64,000 nt of DNA from CAYMCO01 sp964388955 (GTDB taxonomy: Bacteria > Chloroflexota > Anaerolineae > Anaerolineales > E44-bin32). Of this stretch, positions 1 through 6,713 are shown one piece after another (the first letter of the stretch is position 1; each line of letters starts with the position of its first letter). The notes below the pieces were generated by a model that searched no databases, was not told the DNA's origin, and worked only from the letters and a program-made list of their open reading frames with translations. The stretch is from positions 62,001 through 126,000 of the forward strand of contig CAYMCO010000009.1 in NCBI GenBank assembly GCA_964388955.1. The letters run 5' to 3'. The position numbers were made by a program, and so were the translations under genes.

Positions 1-663
1 CTTTCCGACCAGGTCCAGCAATTGCGGGCGCAGGCGAAGACCGCGGTGCTGGTCGGGGTTGACGGAGAGGCCGCCGCCGTCATCGGTATCGCCGATGACA
101 TCAAACCCGGTTCTGGCGAAGCGATACACGCTCTGCAGGAGCTGGGCCTCGAGATCGTCATGCTCACGGGCGACAATCAGGAGACGGCGCGGGCGATTGC
201 CGCACGCGTGGGGCTGGACGGAAGCGGAGGCGGGGTGATCGCCCAGGTGCTGCCAGGGGAAAAAGCGCAGGTGGTGAAGGATCTCCAGGAGCAGGGGAAG
301 GTCGTGGCCATGGTCGGCGATGGGATCAACGATGCCCCGGCCCTCGCGCAGGCGGATGTGGGAATTGCCATTGGAACCGGCACGGACGTCGCCATTGCAG
401 CCGCTCCGGTCACGCTGATCAGCGGCGATCTGGCGGGGGTGCCGCAGGCAATCCGGCTGTCGCGAGGCACGGTGAGGACCATCAAGCAGAACCTGTTCTG
501 GGCCTTCATCTACAACGTCATCCTGATCCCCGCGGCCGCATTGGGGAGACTGAACCCCATGCTTGCCGCTGGCGCCATGTCCTTCAGCTCGATCTTCGTC
601 GTAACCAACAGCCTCCGTTTGCGTGGGTTCAAGTTGGCCGGGGGGAAGAGGCCCCGAGCCTAG
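1..663 (+). CDS. Heavy-metal-translocating P-type ATPase, C-terminal part (5' truncated)
   Basis: The reading frame is open from base 1, so the gene starts upstream of the window; the TTG at 22 is not the true start. The visible part is the end of the P domain and the last membrane pair of a P1B-type ATPase, which couples ATP hydrolysis to metal export across the inner membrane. Motifs seen are MLTGDN and MVGDGINDAPALA with the following GIAIGTGTDVA hinge, then FWAFIYNVILIPAAA and a final hydrophobic helix. The phosphorylation motif DKTGT and the metal-selecting CPx helix lie outside the window, so the metal (copper is commonest for this type) cannot be assigned. The next gene has its own promoter. 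Confidence 0.93.
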   Translation, partial: LSDQVQQLRAQAKTAVLVGVDGEAAAVIGIADDIKPGSGEAIHALQELGLEIVMLTGDNQETARAIAARVGLDGSGGGVIAQVLPGEKAQVVKDLQEQGKVVAMVGDGINDAPALAQADVGIAIGTGTDVAIAAAPVTLISGDLAGVPQAIRLSRGTVRTIKQNLFWAFIYNVILIPAAALGRLNPMLAAGAMSFSSIFVVTNSLRLRGFKLAGGKRPRA

Positions 664-677
664 ACCCGATGGTGGTC

Positions 678-706
678 TTGCCGAACGCATCTGCATCCGT
701 TATGCT
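678..706 (+). promoter_or_regulatory. Sigma70-type promoter for the L,D-transpeptidase gene
   Basis: TTGCCG at 678-683 and TATGCT at 701-706 are separated by exactly 17 bases in the gap between the P-type ATPase stop and the next start. The expected transcription start is near 713, giving a leader of about 40 bases. Confidence 0.45.
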
Positions 707-754
707 ACCTGTTGCCCACTACATGAGGGTTACCGACGTTGGTTGGGTTCAGGT

Positions 755-1771
755 ATGAATAGACTGCCACGCAGAGATTTCCTCCGCCTGGGGGGAGCGG
801 GCCTGGCGGCCCTGGGGCTGTCCCCTCGGGTGCGAGGACCCAGGGTTGGGGACTTCCCGGATGCCGAGCGCGTTTGCCGCGTATTCGGGAGGGCGGATCT
901 ATACACCCGCCCTACCGCGGATAGCACATTCCTGGGGAGCGTCTACGATGACGCCGTGCTGGAAGTCTATCGAGAGGTTGTTGGCAGGGGTAGCTACTAC
1001 AATCATCGCTGGTACGAGACTCCGCAGGGCTTCATCTGGTCTCCGGAGGCGCAGCTCGTTTACAACCGGCCGAATGAGATAATGGAGACGATACCGGAGA
1101 CGGGATTATGGACCGAGGTCACCGTCCCATACGTGGAGGGCCGCGTTAACCCGGACCCATGGTCCTCCTCCTGGTATCGGCTGTACTACGGCATGATCTT
1201 GAACGTAGATGCCCGGGTCGAGAGTGCCAGCGGCGAACCCTGGTACCGGGTGCACGATGAGAACGATGTGGTGATGTACGCTCCGGGGTGGGCGTTCCGG
1301 CGGATCGATCCCGAGGAGATGACGCCGGTTTCACCCGAAGTGGAGGACAAGCATATTGTGGTCAACTTGACGCGCCAGGACCTCTCCGCGTATGAGAACG
1401 GCGTTGAGGTCTACTACTGCCGCATTTCCTCGGGGATCAAGGACAATGACGGTGAGTGGTCTACGCCACCGGGAAGCGATCCGATCTGGTGGAAGATGGT
1501 GTCCCGGCACATGGCTGGGGGCACGCTGTTCGCGGGCTACGATCTCCCGGGTGTGGGCTGGACGTCCGTTTTCTATGAGGATGGACACGCCATCCACGCT
1601 ACCTATTGGCACAACTACTTCGGCAGAGCAGACTCACACGGATGCATCAACGCCATGCCCGAGGACGCCAAATGGCTGTTCCGCTGGACCAGTCCGACGG
1701 TGGAGTATCGTCCGGGGAACGTGACCTTGTACTGGCCGGATCAGGGTACGCGAGTGTACATCGAGGAATGA
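755..1771 (+). CDS. Tat-exported L,D-transpeptidase (YkuD family)
   Basis: Predicted cell-wall enzyme that forms 3-3 peptidoglycan crosslinks or attaches proteins, acting outside the membrane. I start it at ATG 755 because the protein then opens with a twin-arginine signal, RRDFLRLGG followed by a hydrophobic AALGL stretch; a longer frame back to 623 has no signal. The product is about 338 residues. An SH3-like segment (about residues 40-100, YTRPTADSTFLG) precedes the YkuD domain. The catalytic SHGCINA with Cys near 297 and an upstream conserved His (HATYWHNYFG) are intact. Low-GC relatives usually use a Sec signal, so Tat export is a mild oddity. The gene stands alone behind its own promoter. 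Confidence 0.88.
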   Translation: MNRLPRRDFLRLGGAGLAALGLSPRVRGPRVGDFPDAERVCRVFGRADLYTRPTADSTFLGSVYDDAVLEVYREVVGRGSYYNHRWYETPQGFIWSPEAQLVYNRPNEIMETIPETGLWTEVTVPYVEGRVNPDPWSSSWYRLYYGMILNVDARVESASGEPWYRVHDENDVVMYAPGWAFRRIDPEEMTPVSPEVEDKHIVVNLTRQDLSAYENGVEVYYCRISSGIKDNDGEWSTPPGSDPIWWKMVSRHMAGGTLFAGYDLPGVGWTSVFYEDGHAIHATYWHNYFGRADSHGCINAMPEDAKWLFRWTSPTVEYRPGNVTLYWPDQGTRVYIEE

Positions 1772-1796
1772 GTAGGCTGCCGCTGAGTTCTCCCCG

Positions 1797-2519
1797 ATGA
1801 GCTATTTGAATGTCTCTCTGGGTCTGGCGGCCCTGGCGGGTGTCGCCTCTTTCCTGTCTCCGTGCGTGCTGGCATTGGTGCCAGCCTATGTCGGGTATCT
1901 CGGCGGGCGGTGCGTGGGCCCGAAGGGGGAGGTGGTAAGGAATCGCTGGGTGGCGTTCAGCCACGGCATTGCCTTCGTCCTCGGATTCAGCAGTGTGTTC
2001 ATCGCCTTGGGAGCGGCCGCCTCAACCGTCGGGGCCCTGCTCTATGACGTCCGGACTTGGCTGGCAAAGGCCGGCGGCATTGCCGTGATCATATTCGGGC
2101 TGCACACGCTGGGAGTCATCAATATCCCTTTTCTTGACTTCGATCTACGCAGCCACACACGGCCGGACCCAGGGCTGGGCTACTTCTCCTCCTTTCTGAT
2201 GGGCGTGTTCTTCTCCGCCGGTTGGTCGCCGTGTGTCGGCCCTGTTCTCGGCGCTGTATTGACCGTCGCCATGAACACGGCCATGCTGGGCAGGGGGGTG
2301 ACATTGCTGGCGGCCTATTCCCTGGGAATGGCGATTCCCTTCCTGTTGACTGCGCTGGGAATCGGTCGCCTGACGGAGCTTCTGCGCCGGCACGGCCGAG
2401 CCATCCGCGCCATCTCAATGGGGGCCGGGGTGGTATTGATTGTACTGGGTGTCATGCTCTTGACCGGGACACTTGGGCGCCTCTCTCAATTTGGCTTCTT
2501 TGTCGACCTGGGCTTATAG
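1797..2519 (+). CDS. ccdA: Cytochrome c biogenesis protein CcdA
   Basis: Six-helix membrane protein that carries reducing equivalents from cytoplasmic thioredoxin to extracytoplasmic thiol proteins. The two redox cysteines sit in the family positions: SPC at residue 23 (FLSPCVLALVPAYVGYLGG region) and SPC at residue 146 (GWSPCVGPVLGAV). Length, 240 residues, is normal. It begins 25 bases after the transpeptidase stop and ends 6 bases before a TlpA-like thioredoxin, its natural substrate, so the two should be co-transcribed for haem or thiol maturation. Confidence 0.93.
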   Translation: MSYLNVSLGLAALAGVASFLSPCVLALVPAYVGYLGGRCVGPKGEVVRNRWVAFSHGIAFVLGFSSVFIALGAAASTVGALLYDVRTWLAKAGGIAVIIFGLHTLGVINIPFLDFDLRSHTRPDPGLGYFSSFLMGVFFSAGWSPCVGPVLGAVLTVAMNTAMLGRGVTLLAAYSLGMAIPFLLTALGIGRLTELLRRHGRAIRAISMGAGVVLIVLGVMLLTGTLGRLSQFGFFVDLGL

Positions 2520-2525
2520 AGGATC

Positions 2526-3107
2526 ATGGCCCGATTCTGGAGACGCGCCAAGACGCCGATGAAGCTCGCCCTGGGGCTGACCCTGGGTCTGATCGTCGGA
2601 ATATGGCTGTTCGGATGGCCCATTGAGGCACCCGGCGCGGGGCAGGGGACGGCGCAGCCCAGCGGGCCCCCGGGCCCAGCGCCGTATGAGGGCTCGAGGG
2701 CGCCGGATTTTGCCCTTCGTGAATTGGAGGGCGGTGAAATTCGACTGAGCGACTTTAAGGGGGAGGTGGTGCTGGTCAATTTCTGGGCGACATGGTGCGG
2801 CCCTTGCCAGCTTGAGATGCCGGACATCCAAGCTCGCTTCGCGGAGTATCATGACCAGGGGTTCACTGTCGTGGCGGTGAACTTCGACGAGAATCCTGAC
2901 GTTGTGGCGACCTTCAAAGAGAACCTTGGTTTGACATTCGACATCCTGCTGGATCCTGGCGCGCTGGTGCAGCGCCAATATCAGATCACAGGTTATCCGA
3001 CGAGCATTTTCGTCGATCGGGACGGGATCATCCAGGTGCGGCATGTCGGCCTTATGGACCCGAGCCAATTGGACCGGTATCTTAGAGAAATGGGTATAGA
3101 GCTATGA
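2526..3107 (+). CDS. TlpA/ResA-like membrane-anchored thioredoxin
   Basis: Extracytoplasmic thiol-disulfide reductase predicted to receive electrons from CcdA and reduce apocytochrome c or other exported proteins. Residues 12-30 form an uncleaved signal anchor, residues 35-55 a Gly/Pro-rich linker, and the thioredoxin fold follows with active site WCGPC (Cys91, Cys94) in FWATWCGPC and the cis-proline at GYPTS. Length is 193 residues. The stop overlaps the start of the next gene by 4 bases, indicating translational coupling. Confidence 0.92.
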   Translation: MARFWRRAKTPMKLALGLTLGLIVGIWLFGWPIEAPGAGQGTAQPSGPPGPAPYEGSRAPDFALRELEGGEIRLSDFKGEVVLVNFWATWCGPCQLEMPDIQARFAEYHDQGFTVVAVNFDENPDVVATFKENLGLTFDILLDPGALVQRQYQITGYPTSIFVDRDGIIQVRHVGLMDPSQLDRYLREMGIEL

Positions 3108-4099
3108 TGAGAGTCCGGTTGTATACACGCGATGACTGCTCTCTGTGCGAGAAAGCCAGGCGCCAGCTCGAGGAGTTGGCCCAGGATATCGATTTCGAAC
3201 TCGTAGAGGTGGATATCACACAGGATCCCGAGCTGTTGTCTCGCTACCGAGAGACGATCCCCGTGGTCCAGGTGGGCCCGTACAAGTTGGAGGCGCCTTT
3301 CTCGAAGGTGGATCTCCGAGTGGCTATTTCTGCCGCTCGCGATGGTGGGCACACCCCGCCTGAGCAAGAGGTGAAGGCTCGAGAGCGGAGCATCCGCATC
3401 AACCGGGGGGTGCTGTACTTCGCGCGTCACTGGCTGGGGATCTTCAACCTGCTGGTCTTCCTCTACGTGGCGATGCCGTTTGCGGCGCCGGCCTTGATGA
3501 ATGCGGGGGCCACAACTCCGGCAAGATGGATCTACAAGCTCTATTCCCCGCTGTGCCATCAATACTCATTTCGCAGTTGGTTCTTGTTCGGCCGGGGCGC
3601 GGCGTACCCGCTGGAGCGCGCCCATACATCCTACCCTTCCTATGAAGCTGCCACGGGACTACCCGCGGACGACTACGTGGCGGCCCGCAATTTCACCGGG
3701 GACGAGCAGGTGGGCTACAAGGTAGCCCTGTGTGAGCGGGACGTGGCCATCTATGGCGGCATCCTCATCGCCGGGCTGCTCTTTGCCCTGGTGGGTAAAC
3801 GTCTGCGTCCACTGCCCATTGCGGTCTGGTTTGTTCTCGGAATTCTCCCCATCGCTGTCGATGGGGTCTCCCAACTGTTCGCGGGCGCTCCGCTTCCCTT
3901 GCTCTCGCAGATCCCGCCGCGGGAGAGCACGCCCCTCCTGCGGAGCGCGACTGGCTTCCTGTTCGGACTTGCAAATGTCTGGATGGCGTATCCCTATATC
4001 GAGGAATCGATGCATGACACGCGGGTGCTGCTGATCTCCAAGCTGGCGGCGGTGAAGGATCGGAGAAGCGCGGCTGCCGGGCGGGCCGGCACAGCGTGA
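3104..4099 (+). CDS. Glutaredoxin-like domain fused to DUF2085 membrane protein
   Basis: Residues 1-80 are a glutaredoxin-like (DUF836-type) domain with CSLC redox motif (YTRDDCSLCEKAR) and the cis-proline segment TIPVVQVG. Residues about 105-320 are a multi-helix membrane part that resembles DUF2085: LYSPLCHQYSFRSWF, then LCERDVAIYGG, then further helices. DUF2085 proteins are of unknown function and usually lack a glutaredoxin module. The fusion, and its place directly after CcdA and TlpA, suggest a membrane protein whose cysteines are reduced in this pathway; that is inference. It overlaps tlpA by 4 bases. Confidence 0.82.
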   Translation: MMRVRLYTRDDCSLCEKARRQLEELAQDIDFELVEVDITQDPELLSRYRETIPVVQVGPYKLEAPFSKVDLRVAISAARDGGHTPPEQEVKARERSIRINRGVLYFARHWLGIFNLLVFLYVAMPFAAPALMNAGATTPARWIYKLYSPLCHQYSFRSWFLFGRGAAYPLERAHTSYPSYEAATGLPADDYVAARNFTGDEQVGYKVALCERDVAIYGGILIAGLLFALVGKRLRPLPIAVWFVLGILPIAVDGVSQLFAGAPLPLLSQIPPRESTPLLRSATGFLFGLANVWMAYPYIEESMHDTRVLLISKLAAVKDRRSAAAGRAGTA

Positions 4100-4905
4100 T
4101 GCAGGTGGGCTTCAAGGCGAAGATGATCCGCTGCGATGTTGATTCGTTGACCTATTATCAATTCGAGACCCTTGAACGCTCCGGCCTGATGCATGCGATC
4201 TTCACTCGGCGGGGCGGGGTCAGCCCCGCTCCTTGGGACTCCCTCAACTTGAGCATCAGCGGCGGGGATAGCTGGGAGCGGGTGGCGCAGAATCGGGAGC
4301 TGGCATTCTCCGCCATGGATTGGGCCGTGGAATCGCGCTTTGACGTATGGCAGATCCATTCCGGCAAGGTAGTGTTGGCCGAGGAGCCTCGGGGGCGCCA
4401 GCCCATGCAGCAAGCGGACGCGATCATCACGAACGCGCCAGGCGTGGCGCTTTTCATGCGCTTCGCGGATTGCGTGCCCATTCTCTTTCTCGATCCAAAT
4501 CGGCGGGCAATCGGGCTGGCACACGCCGGATGGTTGGGCACACTGCGCCGGATCGCACCCAGAACCGTGGGGGCGATGCGCCGCGCGTTCGGGAGTGCAC
4601 CAAGCGATTTGGTCGCTTGTATCGGTCCCTCCATCGGCGCGCACCATTATCCTGTTGGCCCCGAGGTCGTGGCGCGCGTCAGACAACTCTTCGGCTCCCG
4701 TGCAAGCCGGCATCTCGGCTTCCCGGATGGGCAGGCGCACTTCGATCTATGGAGCGCAAATGAGATGCTGTTGGGGGACCTGGGGGTCACTCGGATCGAG
4801 CGATCGGATATCTGCACCGCGTGTCACCTGGACGATTGGTACTCGCATAGGGGGGAGGGGGGCAGGACGGGTCGTTTTGGCGTAATCTTCGCGCTGCGCC
4901 CATGA
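4099..4905 (+). CDS. pgeF: Purine nucleoside phosphorylase/peptidoglycan editing factor (YfiH/laccase-domain family)
   Basis: Member of the former 'polyphenol oxidase' family, cytoplasmic zinc enzymes with purine nucleoside phosphorylase and adenosine deaminase activity; in E. coli PgeF cleaves mis-built UDP-MurNAc. Conserved metal and active-site segments are visible: WQIHSGKV, FADCVPILF and GLAHAGWLGT, followed by CIGPSIGAHHY and SDICTACHLDDWYSHR. Length is about 268 residues. ATG 4099 is preferred to GTG 4096; both touch the stop of the preceding gene. It overlaps the YggS gene downstream by 4 bases, and the two families are often neighbours. Confidence 0.9.
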   Translation: MQVGFKAKMIRCDVDSLTYYQFETLERSGLMHAIFTRRGGVSPAPWDSLNLSISGGDSWERVAQNRELAFSAMDWAVESRFDVWQIHSGKVVLAEEPRGRQPMQQADAIITNAPGVALFMRFADCVPILFLDPNRRAIGLAHAGWLGTLRRIAPRTVGAMRRAFGSAPSDLVACIGPSIGAHHYPVGPEVVARVRQLFGSRASRHLGFPDGQAHFDLWSANEMLLGDLGVTRIERSDICTACHLDDWYSHRGEGGRTGRFGVIFALRP

Positions 4906-5645
4906 GCGACTGCCGGATGGACCTGAATCTCAAAATCGCCGCAAACCTGGACCGCCTCGAAACCCGCATCCGCGGTGCACTGGATCGCAGCGGGCGGGCT
5001 TCCGAGGAGATACGCCTCGTCGTTGTCACCAAGGGCCGGTCCGAGGAGGAAATTCGCGCCGCATACCGCCTGGGCCCGAGGGATTTTGGCGAGAACCGGG
5101 TCCATGAAGCGCTCGAGAAGATCGACCATCTCTCGGATCTTGACGGCATCCGCTGGCATATGATTGGCCACATTCAAAGCCGGAAGGCGCGAGATGTGGC
5201 CCCATGCTTCCATCTGATTCACTCTGTCGATCGGCCCAAGATCGCCGCACGGTTGGACCGATTCGGCGCCGAGCTGGATCGCCGGATTCCCATTCTGCTG
5301 CAGTGCAATGTGTCGGGTGAGGACACGAAGGGTGGCTGGGATCTCTGGGACCGGGGCTGTTGGCCGGGGATCGGGGCCGAGTTTCGCAAGATATCCGCCT
5401 CGGACCACCTTGCGGTGCATGGATTGATGACCATGGCGCCGCTCACGGAGGACGAAGGCCGGATCCGCGACTGTTTTCGCAACCTGCGGCAACTGCGCGA
5501 CTACCTCCAGCCGCGCATCCCGGGGGATTGGTCGCAGTTGTCGATGGGCATGAGCAACGACTTCGAAATCGCCGTCGAGGAGGGAGCCACGATCCTCCGC
5601 ATCGGCACCGCCATCTTTGGACCTCTCGGAAAGGGAGCTGGCTAG
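4902..5645 (+). CDS. YggS-family pyridoxal phosphate homeostasis protein
   Basis: PLP-binding TIM-barrel protein of the YggS/PROSC family, which buffers PLP and has no established catalytic role. The PLP lysine is Lys44 in VVVTKGRS; FGENRVHEALEKI and WHMIGHIQSRK match the family, as does the phosphate-binding end LSMGMSNDFEIAVEEGATILRIGTAIFG. An internal ATG at residue 6 is an alternative start. It is the last gene of the run from ccdA or pgeF and is followed by a 417-base gap. In many bacteria yggS precedes yggT, as it does here. Confidence 0.92.
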   Translation: MSDCRMDLNLKIAANLDRLETRIRGALDRSGRASEEIRLVVVTKGRSEEEIRAAYRLGPRDFGENRVHEALEKIDHLSDLDGIRWHMIGHIQSRKARDVAPCFHLIHSVDRPKIAARLDRFGAELDRRIPILLQCNVSGEDTKGGWDLWDRGCWPGIGAEFRKISASDHLAVHGLMTMAPLTEDEGRIRDCFRNLRQLRDYLQPRIPGDWSQLSMGMSNDFEIAVEEGATILRIGTAIFGPLGKGAG

Positions 5646-5678
5646 CCCGAAGGGCCGGCCGCGGAGTGACAACCTGCA

Positions 5679-5795
5679 TGTCATTCCGAGGAGCCGAAGG
5701 CGACGAGGAATCTCCTTCCATCCTTCTGCTGGCTCCCCCAGGAGGCAAATGAACTGCGCCAGGGAGACTCCTCGGCCTGCGGCCTCGGAGTGACA
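5679..5795. repeat. Palindrome-ended intergenic repeat (TGTCATTCCGAGG type)
   Basis: Lies in the 417-base gap between yggS and yggT. The left end TGTCATTCCGAGG (5679-5691) and the right end CCTCGGAGTGACA (5783-5795) are inverted repeats with one mismatch, and GAGGAATCTCC / GGGAGACTCCTC lie just inside. Such elements are typical small dispersed palindromes, possibly MITE-like; I see no coding capacity. The rest of the gap (5796-6020) shows nothing recognisable except a TATAAT at 6022-6027 without a good -35, which may serve yggT. Confidence 0.6.
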
Positions 5796-6062
5796 GATGC
5801 TACTCATTCCAAGTGTTTGCACAGCGCAGGCGCCCTTATTTCTCGAAGAGACTGGCCGAGTCTCTTAGGAGTCGGAAGGGCGACGCCCGCCCTGATGTCG
5901 TTGTCAGGATGGCAATCTCTTGGAGAGCGAATCCTTTTCGCTGGAGAATCCGTTGCGTGCAAATAACCCCCAGATCCGCCCCTTCCCCTTCATCTACCGG
6001 GGCAGGATATCGCAGGATGTGTATAATAGGCGTCTGAGCGCCAGATTCAGGGGACAACGAAA

Positions 6063-6323
6063 GTGTTGATACTGATTCGCATCATCGGAACCGTGGGCAA
6101 CATCCTGACGTTGTTGGTATTCGTGGACGTCATTCTCAGCTACTTCATGAGCTACGGCCACCCGATCCGGCGGGCGTTGGATTCTGTGGTCGAGCCGATG
6201 TTGAGGCCGATTCGGGGCCTGATGCCGACAATGGGTGGGTTGGACTTCAGCCCCATGGTTCTCATCATTGTCATCCAGCTCGCTGAACAAGTGCTCATCC
6301 GGGTTATCGCCGGTTTTGCATGA
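6063..6323 (+). CDS. YggT family membrane protein
   Basis: Small integral membrane protein (86 residues) of the YggT family, linked in other bacteria to division-site or osmotic functions but without a defined activity. Two hydrophobic segments are present: residues about 5-28, then 63-82 (FSPMVLIIVIQLAEQVL). The family signature VEPMLRPIRGLMP is visible between them. GTG 6063 is preceded by GGGGA. It ends 10 bases before the DUF167 start, the usual yggT-yggU order. Confidence 0.88.
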   Translation: MLILIRIIGTVGNILTLLVFVDVILSYFMSYGHPIRRALDSVVEPMLRPIRGLMPTMGGLDFSPMVLIIVIQLAEQVLIRVIAGFA

Positions 6324-6333
6324 AGGGCCAGGT

Positions 6334-6654
6334 GTGAGGAAGTTCAAGCTCCACGATGGAAAGCAGGGGGCCGCCCTCACCATACGGGTGACTCCGAGAT
6401 CGCGCCGCGCAGAAATCGCAGGTGTGCTGGACAACGGCACCCTGCGGATCCGGGTGCCCGCGCCGCCAGCGGAAGGCAGAGCGAATGCAGCCCTGATCGA
6501 ATTCGTGGCCGATGTGCTCGGAGTCTCCAAACGGCGAGTGGAAATCGTGGCCGGGCATCGAGGCCTGGACAAGATCGTCTCAATCCTGGATATGCGCTCG
6601 GTGGAGGTGGAGCGCAAAATCCTCGAATGGATGCGGGAACATGAGGTCGAGTAG
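6334..6654 (+). CDS. DUF167 (YggU) family protein
   Basis: Cytoplasmic protein of about 106 residues with the DUF167 fold; function unknown. Signature segments: RVTPRSRRAEIAG, RVPAPPAEGRANAALIEFVADVLGVSKRRVEIVAGHRGLDK. I choose GTG 6334 (reading VRKFKLHD) because the longer frame back to 6235 runs over the end of yggT. Co-transcribed with yggT. Confidence 0.88.
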   Translation: MRKFKLHDGKQGAALTIRVTPRSRRAEIAGVLDNGTLRIRVPAPPAEGRANAALIEFVADVLGVSKRRVEIVAGHRGLDKIVSILDMRSVEVERKILEWMREHEVE

Positions 6655-6713
6655 ACGGCCCCGGGCGAGCGCGGATGCGGCGCCCCTACCGCTCACATTG
6701 AAGGTCCATACCG

